The notes beneath the pieces are model-generated. The model was not told where the DNA came from. It was given only the letters and a program-made list of their open reading frames with translations, and ran no database searches. From positions 1 to 38,193 of the forward strand of contig NZ_WMIF01000032.1 of assembly GCF_009711185.1 (NCBI RefSeq): a stretch of 38,193 bases of DNA, in the 5' to 3' direction. Of this stretch, positions 1-8,907 are shown piece by piece. The DNA comes from Paracoccus limosus. Its GTDB lineage: Bacteria > Pseudomonadota > Alphaproteobacteria > Rhodobacterales > Rhodobacteraceae. Within the stretch, counting starts at the first letter, position 1, and the number at the start of each line of letters is the position of its first letter. The translations under genes were made by a program, and so were the position numbers.

Positions 1-145
1 AGAAGCCGTCCAAATGGCCGCCCATTTTGCCGTCTCGTTCCAAGCCAACACCTCCGACGTTCATGCGCACGGAGATTGGCCCGTTCAGATCACCAGCGGC
101 AGGAGGGGATCAGCGTCGCGCTTACGGTAGACCCAAGCCCAAATG

Positions 146-172
146 AAAACGGCCGGCTCGGAAACCGGCCGG
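146..172 (-). terminator. Rho-independent terminator of the minus-strand run
   Basis: A 7-bp GC stem (CGGCCGG at 150-156, CCGGCCG at 165-171) encloses an 8-nt loop. Read on the minus strand it is followed by TTTT. It lies about 40 nt past the stop codon of the isomerase gene that ends at 212, so it probably closes that transcript. Confidence 0.75.
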
Positions 173-211
173 CCGCTGGCTGCGGGGATGACTAGATGCG
201 ACGGGCGCCCG

Positions 212-814
212 TCAGGCGGTCAGCGTCTCGCCCTTCAGATGGCGGTCGAGGAACGGCAGGCTGTCCTGCCCCCAGAACAGCTCGCCCTCGTGCAGATAGG
301 TCGGCAGGCCAAAGACCCCGGCGGTGCGAGCCTGTTCAAGGCTTTGCGCCCGGCGTGCGGCGACCGCCTCCGACCCGGCATGGGCGTCCAGCGTGGCAAA
401 ATCGAACCCCGCCGCCTCGGCCACGGCCTTGCGGATGGCGGGCTGGCCGATATCCTCGGCCCGGCCCCAGAAGGCGCGTTGCAGCGCCAGCGTCAGGCCC
501 AGCCAGTCCTGCCCCAAAAGATGCGCGGCCACTATCAGATCGGCAGCCGGCGACGGGTCCGACAGCGCCTCGCGCCCGGAAAATTGCAGCGCCACCCCGC
601 GCAGCGCGGCCCAGCGCTTCAGATCGGTGAACCAATAGGCCCGGCGCGGCGCCGGGCGATTGCGCGAATAGATGCCGCCGTTTTCCTCGATCAGGGGGAT
701 GGCATGGGGCTCGATGACCGCGCCATGCGCCTTGGCCAGCGCCGCAAAGGCCTCAAGCCCGATGTAGGCCCAGGGCGAGCCGATGCCGAAAAAATAGTCG
801 ATCTTCTGGGTCAT
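212..814 (-). CDS. 2-hydroxychromene-2-carboxylate isomerase family protein (DsbA/GST-kappa fold)
   Basis: This 200-aa protein has the hallmarks of the HCCA isomerase branch of the DsbA-like thioredoxin fold: an N-terminal SPWAY motif in place of a CXXC redox site (about residues 13-17), the cis-Pro segment GVFGLPTY near residue 166, and a C-terminal FWGQDSLPFL. Characterised members isomerise 2-hydroxychromene-2-carboxylate in naphthalene breakdown with glutathione as cofactor. No aromatic-degradation genes are nearby, so the substrate here is unknown and a general glutathione-dependent role is equally possible. It starts 2 nt after the TetR gene's stop codon, so the two are probably co-transcribed, and a terminator follows at 146-172. 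Family assignment is firm; function is not. Confidence 0.9.
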   Translation of the reverse strand: MTQKIDYFFGIGSPWAYIGLEAFAALAKAHGAVIEPHAIPLIEENGGIYSRNRPAPRRAYWFTDLKRWAALRGVALQFSGREALSDPSPAADLIVAAHLLGQDWLGLTLALQRAFWGRAEDIGQPAIRKAVAEAAGFDFATLDAHAGSEAVAARRAQSLEQARTAGVFGLPTYLHEGELFWGQDSLPFLDRHLKGETLTA

Positions 815-816
815 GG

Positions 817-1413
817 TCAGTCCGTGCTGTCAGAAAGCTGGCGCGCCGCCCCGGCAATCAGGGCAAGCGCGGAAATGCGGGCCTCGCGCATGGGCTGCGC
901 ATGGCCAAGGACGGCGCGGCGCGCCAGCGCCCCGTCGTAAAGCAGCGCCAGATGGCCGCCGATCCGGTCGGCATCCGCCAGCCCCGCCGCGCGCGCCACG
1001 CCGCACAGCAGTTCGGCCACCGCCAGCTTGTGCATCCGGGCCAGCGCGATGACCTTTTCGGAATCGCCATGCTCGGCCACGGCCAGCGCAAAGGCGCAGC
1101 CGCGAAATTCGGGGTTCTCGGCCTTTTCGGCCAGCCGCTCGAAGATCACCGAAATGCGCTCGGCTGCATCGGCATGGGCAGCCAGAACCGCCTCAAGCCC
1201 CTGCATCACCCGCGCGTGACGGTCCTGCAGATAGGCCAGCACCAGATCCTCTTTCGAGGGGAAATGCCGGTAAAGCGTCGCCTTGGCGATATCGGCCTCG
1301 GCGATGATGCGGTCGATGCCGACCGCGCGGATGCCCTCGCGAAAGAACAGCCCGCTGGCAATGTCGAGGATCCGCGCGGCGATGGCGGGCCGGGTCCCGG
1401 CAGTGGTGGTCAT
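817..1413 (-). CDS. TetR/AcrR family transcriptional regulator
   Basis: A 198-aa protein with an N-terminal helix-turn-helix of TetR type: the stretch around residues 12-57 runs AARILDIASGLFFREG, then IDRIIAEADIAKATLYRHFPSKEDL, where the TLYRHFPSKEDL recognition-helix end is diagnostic. The C-terminal part is an all-helical ligand-binding region of ordinary length. It sits between the ketopantoate-reductase-like gene (stop at 1415, 1 nt away) and the isomerase gene (start 814), all on the same strand, so it probably regulates this small operon or is autoregulated. The effector cannot be read from sequence. Confidence 0.92.
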   Translation of the reverse strand: MTTTAGTRPAIAARILDIASGLFFREGIRAVGIDRIIAEADIAKATLYRHFPSKEDLVLAYLQDRHARVMQGLEAVLAAHADAAERISVIFERLAEKAENPEFRGCAFALAVAEHGDSEKVIALARMHKLAVAELLCGVARAAGLADADRIGGHLALLYDGALARRAVLGHAQPMREARISALALIAGAARQLSDSTD

Positions 1414-1414
1414 G

Positions 1415-2431
1415 TCAGGCCTCCGTCAGGGGTTCGGCCTGCGCGTCCCCATCCTGCGCCGCCCCGCCCTGCGCCAGCGCGACCAGAGCCTCCAGCCCAC
1501 GCCCGCCCGGTTTGCCGCCCTCGGCAGCCAAAGTCTCGGCCAGCCGCCGCACCGCCCGGTTCCATGGCGCGGGCAGGCCGTGGCGCTGCGCCAGCAGGAC
1601 GATTTCACCGTTCAGAAAATCGACCTCGCTGCGCGCGCCGCGGGTAAAGCTTTGCCATGTGGACTGGCCGGCGGGATCGTCAGGGTCGCGAAGAACCTCC
1701 CAACCGTCAAGGTCAATGCGCTGGTCGTCCGGGGGCGCAAAGCCTGCGGCGCGCAGCACCAGCGCCGCCTCCTCCACCACCGCCGCGCCGATCCGCTCGC
1801 GCAATGCCGCATCGCCCGAAAACAGCTCCAGCGCATTGCGGACATTGTGCAAGAGCTTCTGCGCCTTCCAGTTTTGGATGGCGGCGCTTTCCTGCGCCAG
1901 CGCATTGGCCCGCAGCAGATCACGCACCAGCCGCGCGGTGACGGCATCAGTCCCTGCGGGCCAAAGCCCGACAACGAAGGCCGCGAATTGTGGTCGGGCC
2001 AGCACGCGCACCTTGCCGGTTTCGGTATAGATCGCCGGCACCCGGACGCTGGCCGACAGCACCCGGTCAAAGCGCCGCGCCAGAATCGGCTCGGCCGCAA
2101 GCCCGTTCTGCAGGGCGACGATGGGCAGATCGGCGGCCGTGCCGCCACCCTCGACCGGCAAAGGCGCCAGCCGGGCGCTGGTTTCCTCGACATCCTGCGT
2201 CTTGACCGCCAGCAGGATCACGTCATCGCCGCGCAGCCGCAACCCGGCCTCGTCGGTCAGGTTCAGCCGCCGGGTGACGGTGCCGCCGGGGCGCTGATAG
2301 CGCAGCCCGTGCTGGCGCAGATGGGCCAGTTGCGCCCCCCGGCCCAGCAGGATGCAATCCACCCCGGCCTCGTCGAATTGCGCGGCAAGGCTGGTGCCGA
2401 TCGCACCGGCGCCGACGATCACATAACGCAT
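1415..2431 (-). CDS. 2-dehydropantoate 2-reductase family protein (ApbA/PanE)
   Basis: The N-terminus MRYVIVGAGAIGTSLAAQF is a Rossmann NADP-binding motif (GxGxxG at residues 7-12), and the second half carries the conserved WKAQKLLHNVRN helix expected to hold the catalytic lysine and asparagine of ketopantoate reductases. The start at 2431 is chosen over an upstream ATG at 2530 because GAGGA lies 8 nt before it and homology begins there; an in-frame ATG at 2446 is the alternative. Length is 338 aa, normal to slightly long. Family members reduce ketopantoate to pantoate for CoA synthesis, but many paralogues act on other 2-oxo acids. Its place in a TetR/isomerase operon rather than with pan genes makes a paralogous role plausible. 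Confidence 0.85.
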   Translation of the reverse strand: MRYVIVGAGAIGTSLAAQFDEAGVDCILLGRGAQLAHLRQHGLRYQRPGGTVTRRLNLTDEAGLRLRGDDVILLAVKTQDVEETSARLAPLPVEGGGTAADLPIVALQNGLAAEPILARRFDRVLSASVRVPAIYTETGKVRVLARPQFAAFVVGLWPAGTDAVTARLVRDLLRANALAQESAAIQNWKAQKLLHNVRNALELFSGDAALRERIGAAVVEEAALVLRAAGFAPPDDQRIDLDGWEVLRDPDDPAGQSTWQSFTRGARSEVDFLNGEIVLLAQRHGLPAPWNRAVRRLAETLAAEGGKPGGRGLEALVALAQGGAAQDGDAQAEPLTEA

Positions 2432-2526
2432 CTCGGTCTTCCTCATGTTCCGGGGCCCGGGCGGAATGCGGGGCAAACCGCCCGGCCGGGGCCACATATC
2501 ATCCTGCACGGGGAATGCCGCGCGGG

Positions 2527-3747
2527 TCAAACGGCGCGGCGCAGCGGCTCGGGACGTGGTTCCGGCAAGGCATCAGACCCCGCCCCGGCATCGGTCCGAC
2601 CGGCCCGGAACCGCGCCAGCGCCGACCGTCCCAGCAGGGTCAGCAGGGTATCGGGCTGCGGCGCATGCACCAGCACGGCCTGAATGTCGCGGAAATGCCG
2701 TTCAAGCCCCAGCTCCGCGCCAAGCCCCGGATTGCCAAGGCTGCGCACGGCCAGCCCCACCGCCTCATAGAGCTGGCGCCCGACGATCAGCCGGGTGCGG
2801 ATCAGATGCTCGGCATCGTCCTGATGCCGGGTCAGCGCGTCGAACAGGAACACCCGCGCCGAGGACACCAGCAGGTCGATCTCGCCCGCCACGGTCTGGA
2901 TGCGCTCGGTCTCGGCGATGGGGCGGCCCAGATTGGCCGGCACCCGGTCATGGACAAAGCGGGCAAAGGCATCGCGCGCCGCCTCGGCCACGCCCAGATA
3001 CAGCGCCGTCAGCGCCAGCGTCATCAGCGCGTGCCCGCGGTTGTCCTGCTGCGCCTGCCCCGCCTCAGCGATATTGATCACCCGCTCGGCCGGGACCAGC
3101 ACATCCTCGAAGGCCACGTCATGGGACGAGGTCGCCCGCATCCCCAGACTGTCCCAATTCTCGATGATGCGGATGCCGGGGGTGTCGGCTTCGACGATGA
3201 AGGTGCCGACGCGGGCCGGCGTCTCGTCGGTCGAGGCCCAGACCAGAAAATGGCTGAGGCCCTGCGAGCCGGTGACGAAACGCTTGGTGCCGGTGATGCG
3301 CCAGCCCTCGGCGGTGCGGCGCGCCACCGTCTGCGGCAGCCCGCCGCGCGCGGGCGAGCCCAGCTCGGGCTCGACCCGCGCCGCGTTCAACAGCAGCGGC
3401 CGCTGCGGCGCCGAGGTCAGGATCTGGCGATAATAGGCCTCGGGCCAGACCTGCGTCTCGGCCTGATTGAGATGGCTGAACAGCGTCATCGAGGCGATCA
3501 GCGCGACCGAGGGATCGGCGCGGCCGACCTCGGCGATGATCCGCGCGGCAGTCACCAGATCGCCGCCAGGGCCGCCATAGCGGGTGCCGACGGTCGCGAG
3601 CAACAACCCCGCATCATGCAGGGCCGCGATCCCCTCCCAGGGAAAGGCGCCGGCACGGTCAGAGGCTGCCGCCGCCGCCGCGATGCGGGCAAGGGTGGCT
3701 GAGGGGACAAGGGGGGTATCGTTCGGCACTTGCGCGGTCGCTTTCAT
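2527..3747 (-). CDS. Acyl-CoA dehydrogenase family monooxygenase (SfnB/DszC-like)
   Basis: A 406-aa protein with the acyl-CoA dehydrogenase fold: N-terminal helical domain, a central FAD-binding beta domain (GWRITGTKRFVTGSQG near residue 167, then ENWDSLGMRATSSHDVAFEDV), and a C-terminal helical domain. It lacks the catalytic Glu context of true fatty-acid dehydrogenases as far as can be judged by eye, and it sits 9 nt downstream of an SsuD-like monooxygenase. That pairing is typical of sulfur-scavenging clusters, where SfnB/DszC-type enzymes use FMNH2 to oxidise organosulfur compounds. The specific substrate is inferred from context only. The stop at 2527 lies 95 nt before the reductase gene, so the run may continue as one transcript. 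Confidence 0.85.
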   Translation of the reverse strand: MKATAQVPNDTPLVPSATLARIAAAAAASDRAGAFPWEGIAALHDAGLLLATVGTRYGGPGGDLVTAARIIAEVGRADPSVALIASMTLFSHLNQAETQVWPEAYYRQILTSAPQRPLLLNAARVEPELGSPARGGLPQTVARRTAEGWRITGTKRFVTGSQGLSHFLVWASTDETPARVGTFIVEADTPGIRIIENWDSLGMRATSSHDVAFEDVLVPAERVINIAEAGQAQQDNRGHALMTLALTALYLGVAEAARDAFARFVHDRVPANLGRPIAETERIQTVAGEIDLLVSSARVFLFDALTRHQDDAEHLIRTRLIVGRQLYEAVGLAVRSLGNPGLGAELGLERHFRDIQAVLVHAPQPDTLLTLLGRSALARFRAGRTDAGAGSDALPEPRPEPLRRAV

Positions 3748-3756
3748 GGGATCGGG

Positions 3757-4863
3757 TCAGGCCAGCGCCGGCTCGGCCAAGTGCGCCGCCGCACGTTCGG
3801 CCAGCCCCTGACGCACCAGCGGCAGGACATAGCGGCCGTAATCGACCACGTCGTTGTAATTGTCATAGCCCCGGATCGAGATCAGATCGGCCCCCAGATC
3901 GACGTAATCCAAAAGCGAGTCGGCGATGGTGCGGGGCGAGCCCACCAGCGCGGTCGAGGCGCCGCTGGCATTGGTCGCGGTCACGGTCGGATACCACTGC
4001 GCGCGGTCCTGCACGTCGCCGCGCTTGGCAATCTCCAGCAGGCGCTGCGATCCGACATTCTGCGGAGAGGCGGCATTGATCGGCTTGCGGCCAAGGCCCT
4101 TTTCCCGCGCCGCGTTCAGCAGGTCCAGCGTGCGATGCGCCTTTTCCCATGCCAGCTCGTCGGTCTCGGCGATGATCGGGCGGAAGGTGACCCAGATGCG
4201 CGGCCGGTCCTTGCGCCCGGCAGCGGCTGCAGCGGCATTGACCTTTTCGATCTGCTCGCGGGTTTCTTTCAGCGGCTCGCCCCACAGGCCAAAGATATCG
4301 GCCAGCTCGCCACCGACGCGATAGGCCTCGTCCGACGAGCCGCCAACCGAAACCGGGATCGGCGCGACCGGGCGCACCTTGCTGGAGAAATCCTTGAACT
4401 GGTAATATTTCCCATCATGGTCAAAAGGTCCCGACGATTCCCACGCGCGGCGCAGGATGCGGATATATTCTGCCTGCCGCTCGTAACGTTCTTCCTTGTT
4501 CAGGAAATCGCCCTCTCGCGCCTGCTCGGCCGGGTCGCCGCCGGCGATGAAATGCACGACGACGCGCCCGCCGCCCAGTTGCGACAGCGTCGCCAGCGCC
4601 TTGGCGGCGACGGTGGGATAGACCGTATTCGGGCGCAGCGCGACGATGACATGGATGTTCCTGGTCACTGCAAGGATCGTCGCGGCGATGGTGAAATTGT
4701 CGAATGACGACGAATGATAGGGGATCAGCGTGTAGTTGAAGCCGTAATCGTCCAGCGTCCGGGCATAGCGCACCAGATAGGCCGGATCGACCGGCGCCTC
4801 GGGGATCGGCGCGATGTCGGTCGAGGCATTGGGAAAGGTGATGGAGATGAATTCGGTGGGCAT
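3757..4863 (-). CDS. LLM-class flavin-dependent oxidoreductase, alkanesulfonate monooxygenase-like
   Basis: A bacterial luciferase-like monooxygenase close to SsuD: MPTEFISITFP at the start, the barrel segments YTLIPYHSSSFDNFTIAA and IHVIVALRPNTVYPTVAAKALATL, the flavin-site region GGRVVVHFIAGGDPAEQ with the following GDFLNKEERYERQAEYI, and C-terminal GADLISIRGYDNYNDV. SsuD enzymes use FMNH2 and oxygen to release sulfite from alkanesulfonates. I prefer the start at 4863 (368 aa), where similarity to the family begins; an in-frame ATG at 4917 would add 18 residues and cannot be excluded, as neither has a strong ribosome-binding site. It heads the minus-strand run and is followed by the SfnB-like gene. 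No ssu transporter or flavin reductase gene is nearby. Confidence 0.88.
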   Translation of the reverse strand: MPTEFISITFPNASTDIAPIPEAPVDPAYLVRYARTLDDYGFNYTLIPYHSSSFDNFTIAATILAVTRNIHVIVALRPNTVYPTVAAKALATLSQLGGGRVVVHFIAGGDPAEQAREGDFLNKEERYERQAEYIRILRRAWESSGPFDHDGKYYQFKDFSSKVRPVAPIPVSVGGSSDEAYRVGGELADIFGLWGEPLKETREQIEKVNAAAAAAGRKDRPRIWVTFRPIIAETDELAWEKAHRTLDLLNAAREKGLGRKPINAASPQNVGSQRLLEIAKRGDVQDRAQWYPTVTATNASGASTALVGSPRTIADSLLDYVDLGADLISIRGYDNYNDVVDYGRYVLPLVRQGLAERAAAHLAEPALA

Positions 4864-5078
4864 GGCGGTCTCATCGAAGGTTGCGAGAATGTCTCTTTCA
4901 TCTTCAAGACTAGCCATGCGGGGCCTGACATAGAACGACCTGTCTCTCTCTTTTTCTGCACGCGGGAAACGGCCTCTGCTCTTTCATCGCGACGACGGGG
5001 AATGTCCTTCCCTTGCCCGGTTCCGGGGCCGAAAGCCGCGATTCGCAGCAGGTCCGGCAGACCCGCCCACGAATGAAA

Positions 5079-5106
5079 AAAGCCCCGCCGCAGGGCGAGG
5101 CTTTTT
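5079..5106 (-). terminator. Rho-independent terminator after the cyclophilin genes
   Basis: On the minus strand GCCTCGCC - CTGC - GGCGGGGC forms an 8-bp stem (one U-G pair) followed by TTTTTT. On the plus strand the same position would be a C-A mismatch, so the element is built for minus-strand transcripts, that is, for the cyclophilin gene ending at 5127. Confidence 0.85.
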
Positions 5107-5126
5107 CCGATGCTGCCGGGCGCCGG

Positions 5127-5720
5127 TCAGGGCTGGACCGACACCTTGGCCATGTAATCGGGATCGACCACGGCGCCATTGGCGGCAGGATCGCCCTTTT
5201 TGATGGCGTTCAGCACGTCCCAGCCGTCGATCAGCTGGCCGACGACGGTATATTGGCCGTCAAGGAACTCGGCCGGGGCCAGATCGATGAAGAACTGGCT
5301 GTTGGCGCTGTTGGGATCTTGCGAACGGGCCATGCCCACGGTGCCGCGCTGGAAGCTGACATCGTTGAACTCGGCCTTGAGGTCGGGCATGTCCGACCCG
5401 CCCATGCCGGCGCGGGCGGTGTCCTTGCCGTGCTTGCCGAATTCGACGTCGCCGGTCTGGGCCATGAAGCCGTCGATGACGCGGTGGAAGACCACGTTGT
5501 CATAGGCCCCCGACTTGGCCAACGCGACCAGCCGCTCGACATGCTTGGGCGCCTTGGACTGGTAGAGATCCAGCACGATCTTGCCCTTGGGCACGCCGCT
5601 GGCATCGGCCACCTCGATCACCAGATTCGGGCCCGGCCCGTCGGTGACGCCCGGCAGCCCCCCGGCCATGGCTGCACTGCCCGACAGCAGCAGCGCCGGG
5701 ATCAGCAGCTTACTCCACAT
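5127..5720 (-). CDS. Exported cyclophilin-type peptidyl-prolyl cis-trans isomerase
   Basis: A 197-aa cyclophilin with an N-terminal signal peptide (MWSKLLIPALLLSGSAAMA, cleavage likely after residue 19), so it should act in the periplasm on proline bonds of exported proteins. The catalytic segment FHRVIDGFMAQTGD and the substrate-pocket segment NSANSQFFIDL are intact. FLDGQYTVVG has Phe where eukaryotic cyclophilins have the cyclosporin-binding Trp, as in many bacterial forms. Its ATG overlaps the end of the upstream cyclophilin gene by 11 nt, so the pair is translated from one message. A terminator follows at 5079-5106. Confidence 0.95.
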   Translation of the reverse strand: MWSKLLIPALLLSGSAAMAGGLPGVTDGPGPNLVIEVADASGVPKGKIVLDLYQSKAPKHVERLVALAKSGAYDNVVFHRVIDGFMAQTGDVEFGKHGKDTARAGMGGSDMPDLKAEFNDVSFQRGTVGMARSQDPNSANSQFFIDLAPAEFLDGQYTVVGQLIDGWDVLNAIKKGDPAANGAVVDPDYMAKVSVQP

Positions 5721-6219
5721 CGGCCGCCACCTTCACCGAAACCATGCGGTCCGGGTTCGCCGGCGGCTCGCCGCGCGCGATCTTGTCCACGGCTTCCATG
5801 CCCGAGATCACCCGGCCGTAAACGGTATATTGCCCGTTCAGGAAGTGGTTGTCCTTGAAGTTGATGAAGAACTGGCTGTTGGCCGAGTTCGGGTTCATCG
5901 AACGTGCCGCCCCCAGCGTGCCACGGTCATGCGGCAGGCGCGAGAATTCGGCCGGCAGGTCGGGCAGGTCCGAACCACCGGTGCCGGCGCGGCCCGGGTT
6001 GTAGTTGTTTTCCATATTGGCGTGCTCGACATCGCCGGTCTGGGCCATGAAGCCCTCGATGACGCGGTGGAAGGCGACATTGTCGTATTTGCCGGCGCGG
6101 GCCAGCTCCTTCATCCGCTCGACGTGCTTGGGCGCGACATCGGGCAAAAGCTCGATGACGACCGGGCCGTCCTTGAGCTCGATGATCACCGTGTTTTCGG
6201 GATCCTTGATCTCGGCCAT
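5710..6219 (-). CDS. Cytoplasmic cyclophilin-type peptidyl-prolyl cis-trans isomerase
   Basis: A 169-aa cyclophilin without a signal peptide, starting MAEIKDPENTVIIELKDG. It has the full catalytic set: FHRVIEGFMAQTGD, then SMNPNSANSQFFINF and FLNGQYTVYGRVISGMEAVD. The start at 6219 is supported by AGGAGAC 5-6 nt upstream; longer readings extend antisense across pgk and are not credible. It is the first gene of a two-cyclophilin operon, overlapping the exported paralogue by 11 nt. Expected role: folding of cytoplasmic proteins by proline isomerisation. Confidence 0.95.
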   Translation of the reverse strand: MAEIKDPENTVIIELKDGPVVIELLPDVAPKHVERMKELARAGKYDNVAFHRVIEGFMAQTGDVEHANMENNYNPGRAGTGGSDLPDLPAEFSRLPHDRGTLGAARSMNPNSANSQFFINFKDNHFLNGQYTVYGRVISGMEAVDKIARGEPPANPDRMVSVKVAADVE

Positions 6220-6248
6220 GGGGGTCTCCTTCTGATGGCTTGGCCAAA

Positions 6249-6277
6249 GGCATAAGCATTTCGTTGCCCCCAGACAA
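6249..6277 (-). promoter_or_regulatory. Predicted sigma-70-type promoter for the cyclophilin operon
   Basis: On the minus strand TTGTCT (6272-6277) and TATGCC (6249-6254) are separated by exactly 17 bp, placing the transcription start about 20-25 nt before the ATG at 6219. Prediction by eye only. Confidence 0.45.
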
Positions 6278-6382
6278 CGCCGCCATTGCGCATCGGTGCC
6301 GCGACGGGCACAGATTGACGCCAATGTTAACTTGCAGGACAACCGCTCGGAACAGCGCGAGCGGCTGAGGAAAGGGATAAGC

Positions 6383-7579
6383 ATGGCGGATTTCAATACG
6401 ATCGACGACCTGGACCTGGACGGCAAGGTGGTCCTGACCCGCGTGGACGTGAACGTGCCGGTCGAAAACGGACAGGTCACCGACGCCACCCGGATCGAAA
6501 AGATCGTGCCGACGATCAAGGACATCCAGGCCAAGGGCGGCATCCCGGTGCTCTTGGCGCATTTCGACCGGCCCAAGGGCAAGCGCGTCGACAGCATGAG
6601 CCTGAAGATCGTGATCCCCGCCCTGGAAAAGGCCCTTGGCCAGCCGGTGAAATTCGCCGAAGAGGCGATCGGCGGCCCGGCCAAGCGCGCGGTGGCCGAT
6701 CTGAAGCCCGGCGATGTGCTGCTGCTGGAAAACACCCGCTTCTATCCCGGCGAAGAGGCGAACGACCCGACCTTTGCCGCCTCGCTGGCTGCCCTTGGCC
6801 AAGCCTATGTCAATGACGCCTTTTCGGCCGCGCATCGCGCGCATGCCTCGACCGAAGGCATTGCGCAGCTGCTGCCCTCGGCCGCCGGTCGGCTGATGGA
6901 GGCCGAGCTGAAGGCGCTGAACGCCGCCTTGGGCGAGCCGCAGCGCCCGGTCGTTGCGGTGGTCGGCGGCGCCAAGGTCTCGACCAAGCTCGACCTGCTC
7001 AGCAACCTGATCTCCAAAGTCGATCATCTGGTGATCGGCGGCGGCATGGCCAATACCTTCCTGGTGGCGCAGGGCATCGAGGTCGGCAAATCGCTGGCCG
7101 AACGCGACATGGCCGATACCGCGCGTGACATTCTGGGCCGTGCCGAAGGGGCCGGATGCACCATTCACCTGCCAGTCGATGTGGTCGTGGCGCGCGAGTT
7201 CAAGGCCAATGCCGCGAACGAGACCGTGGCCGCCGACGCCTGCCCCGCCGATGCGATGATCCTTGATGCCGGTCCGCAGACCGTCGCCAAGATCCGCACG
7301 GTTTTCGAGGCCAGCCGCACGCTGATCTGGAACGGCCCGCTGGGCGCCTTCGAGATCGCACCCTTTGACGCAGCGACCAATGCGGCCGCGCAAGAAGCAG
7401 CGCAGTTGACCCGCGAAGGCAAGCTGATCTCGGTCGCGGGCGGCGGCGATACGGTCGCCGCGCTGAACAAGGCCGGGGTTTCGGGCGATTTCACCTTCAT
7501 CTCGACGGCGGGCGGCGCCTTTCTGGAATGGATGGAAGGCAAGGAGCTGCCGGGCGTCGCCGCGCTGGAAAAACACTGA
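6383..7579 (+). CDS. pgk: Phosphoglycerate kinase
   Basis: A 398-aa protein of normal family length that interconverts 1,3-bisphosphoglycerate plus ADP and 3-phosphoglycerate plus ATP in the cytoplasm. Family marks are the N-terminal [20 protein letters not shown], the substrate loop [24 protein letters not shown] in the hinge region, [10 protein letters not shown], and the C-terminal [12 protein letters not shown] and [12 protein letters not shown] nucleotide-site loops. The substrate loop reads H-F-D-R-P where many kinases have H-x-G-R-P, a mild variation. The start at 6383 has GAGGAAAGG about 9 nt upstream; a GTG at 6296 would add 29 unlike residues. It diverges from the cyclophilin operon and ends in its own terminator at 7608-7632. 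Confidence 0.97.
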   Translation: MADFNTIDDLDLDGKVVLTRVDVNVPVENGQVTDATRIEKIVPTIKDIQAKGGIPVLLAHFDRPKGKRVDSMSLKIVIPALEKALGQPVKFAEEAIGGPAKRAVADLKPGDVLLLENTRFYPGEEANDPTFAASLAALGQAYVNDAFSAAHRAHASTEGIAQLLPSAAGRLMEAELKALNAALGEPQRPVVAVVGGAKVSTKLDLLSNLISKVDHLVIGGGMANTFLVAQGIEVGKSLAERDMADTARDILGRAEGAGCTIHLPVDVVVAREFKANAANETVAADACPADAMILDAGPQTVAKIRTVFEASRTLIWNGPLGAFEIAPFDAATNAAAQEAAQLTREGKLISVAGGGDTVAALNKAGVSGDFTFISTAGGAFLEWMEGKELPGVAALEKH

Positions 7580-7607
7580 GACCAGCGAGGGCCGAAACGG
7601 ATTGCAA

Positions 7608-7632
7608 GGGGGCCGCGCTGGCCCCTTTTTTG
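7608..7632 (+). terminator. Rho-independent terminator of pgk
   Basis: A 6-bp stem GGGGCC / GGCCCC with a 5-nt loop is followed by a run of seven T, 29 nt after the pgk stop codon. This is a textbook intrinsic terminator for plus-strand transcription, so ftsY should have a separate promoter. Confidence 0.85.
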
Positions 7633-7681
7633 CATCCGGGGCCGTGCTGGCCGACCGCCTGCGCGCCTTGGCTGACGCCGC

Positions 7682-7727
7682 GTGGGGCTCTGCCCCACAC
7701 CCCGGGATATTTCGGCACGAAAGAAAG
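7682..7727 (+). repeat. Gene-end repeat, diverged copy with hairpin
   Basis: A 7-bp hairpin (GTGGGGC TCT... GCCCCAC at 7682-7698) is followed by CCCCGGGATATTTC and an A-rich tail AAAGAAAG. The layout, GC hairpin then CCCCGGG[G/A]TATTT then an A/G-rich tail, is the same as the copy at 12888-12948, although the tail sequence differs. It sits between the pgk terminator and ftsY. Confidence 0.5.
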
Positions 7728-7799
7728 CCGGGGCGCGGCGCTCTTTTCCTTTTCGCCGGAAAAGCCTAGGTTCCGGGCGACAGACAGAAGGATGGGTGC

Positions 7800-8900
7800 A
7801 TGTCGTTTTTCTCGAAACTGCGCGACCGGCTGACGCGGTCCTCGTCGAAGATCGGCGCGGGGCTGGACGATATCGTCGCGGAGGGTGCGGCCGAGGAAAA
7901 ACCGGCTCCTGCCCCGGCAGCGCCTGCGCCGGCCTCTGCCGCGCCGATCCCGACGGCGCCCGCCCCGGTCGTGCCCGCAGCCGTGACGCCAGCGCCCGCC
8001 ACGCCTGCACCCGAGCCGGCACGGGGGGGGATTTTGGGCCGGCTGTTCGGCTCGGCCTCGGGTGAGCCACGGCGCGAGCTGGATGACCAGATGCTGGAGC
8101 AGCTGGAGGAGATGCTGATCCAGGCCGACATGGGCGTCGAGACCGCGCTGCGCGTCACCGCCAATATCGCCGAAGGGCGGATGGGCAAGCGCATTTCGGC
8201 CACCGAGCTGAAGGAGCTGCTGGCGGAGGAGATCGCGCGGATCATGGCGCCAGTGGCCCGGCCGCTGCCGATCTATCCCAAGCGGCCGCAGGTGGTGCTG
8301 GTGGTGGGCGTCAACGGCTCGGGCAAGACCACGACCATCGGCAAGCTGGCGAGCCAGTTCCGCGCGGCAGGCAAGAATGTGGTGATCGCAGCAGGCGATA
8401 CCTTTCGCGCCGCTGCGGTCGAGCAATTGCAGGTCTGGGGCAAGCGCGCCGGCGTGCCGGTGATGACCGCGCCCGAGGGCTCGGACCCGGCCAGTCTGGC
8501 CTTTGACGCGATGAACCGGGCCGAGGCCGATGGCGCCGACCTGCTGATGATCGACACCGCCGGGCGGTTGCAGAACCGTCAGGACCTGATGGAGGAGCTG
8601 GCCAAGATCGTCCGCGTCATCCGCAAGAAGGATCCGTCGGCACCGCATAACACCCTGCTGGTGCTGGATGCCACCACCGGCCAGAACGCGCTGAGTCAGG
8701 TCGAGACTTTCCAGAAGCTGGCCGACGTCTCGGGGCTGGTGATGACCAAGCTGGACGGCACGGCGCGCGGCGGCGTGCTGGTGGCGCTGGCCGACCGCTT
8801 TGGCCTGCCGATCCATGCCATCGGCGTCGGTGAGCAGATCGATGATCTGGACGCCTTCGACGCGCGTGACTTTGCCCGCGCGCTGGTCGGTCTGGACTGA
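7800..8900 (+). CDS. ftsY: Signal recognition particle receptor FtsY
   Basis: A 366-aa SRP-family GTPase that docks ribosome-SRP complexes at the inner membrane. Residues 1-75 are an Ala/Pro-rich linker after a short [11 protein letters not shown] start, typical of the variable A region. The N domain follows ([24 protein letters not shown]), then the G domain with the P-loop GVNGSGKT at 170-177, DTAGRLQN (G3), [10 protein letters not shown] (G4) and the FtsY-type ending [23 protein letters not shown], which separates it from Ffh. There is no M domain. GAAGGATGGGTGC precedes the ATG. It lies alone between the pgk terminator and a convergent gene. Confidence 0.97.
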   Translation: MSFFSKLRDRLTRSSSKIGAGLDDIVAEGAAEEKPAPAPAAPAPASAAPIPTAPAPVVPAAVTPAPATPAPEPARGGILGRLFGSASGEPRRELDDQMLEQLEEMLIQADMGVETALRVTANIAEGRMGKRISATELKELLAEEIARIMAPVARPLPIYPKRPQVVLVVGVNGSGKTTTIGKLASQFRAAGKNVVIAAGDTFRAAAVEQLQVWGKRAGVPVMTAPEGSDPASLAFDAMNRAEADGADLLMIDTAGRLQNRQDLMEELAKIVRVIRKKDPSAPHNTLLVLDATTGQNALSQVETFQKLADVSGLVMTKLDGTARGGVLVALADRFGLPIHAIGVGEQIDDLDAFDARDFARALVGLD

Positions 8901-8907
8901 CCCTTAG

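Noticed and set aside
2..130. An open frame at the left edge ending in TAG at 128-130
   Set aside because: About 42 codons with somewhat coding-like third positions, perhaps the end of a gene outside the window, but too short to support without a start or a known domain.
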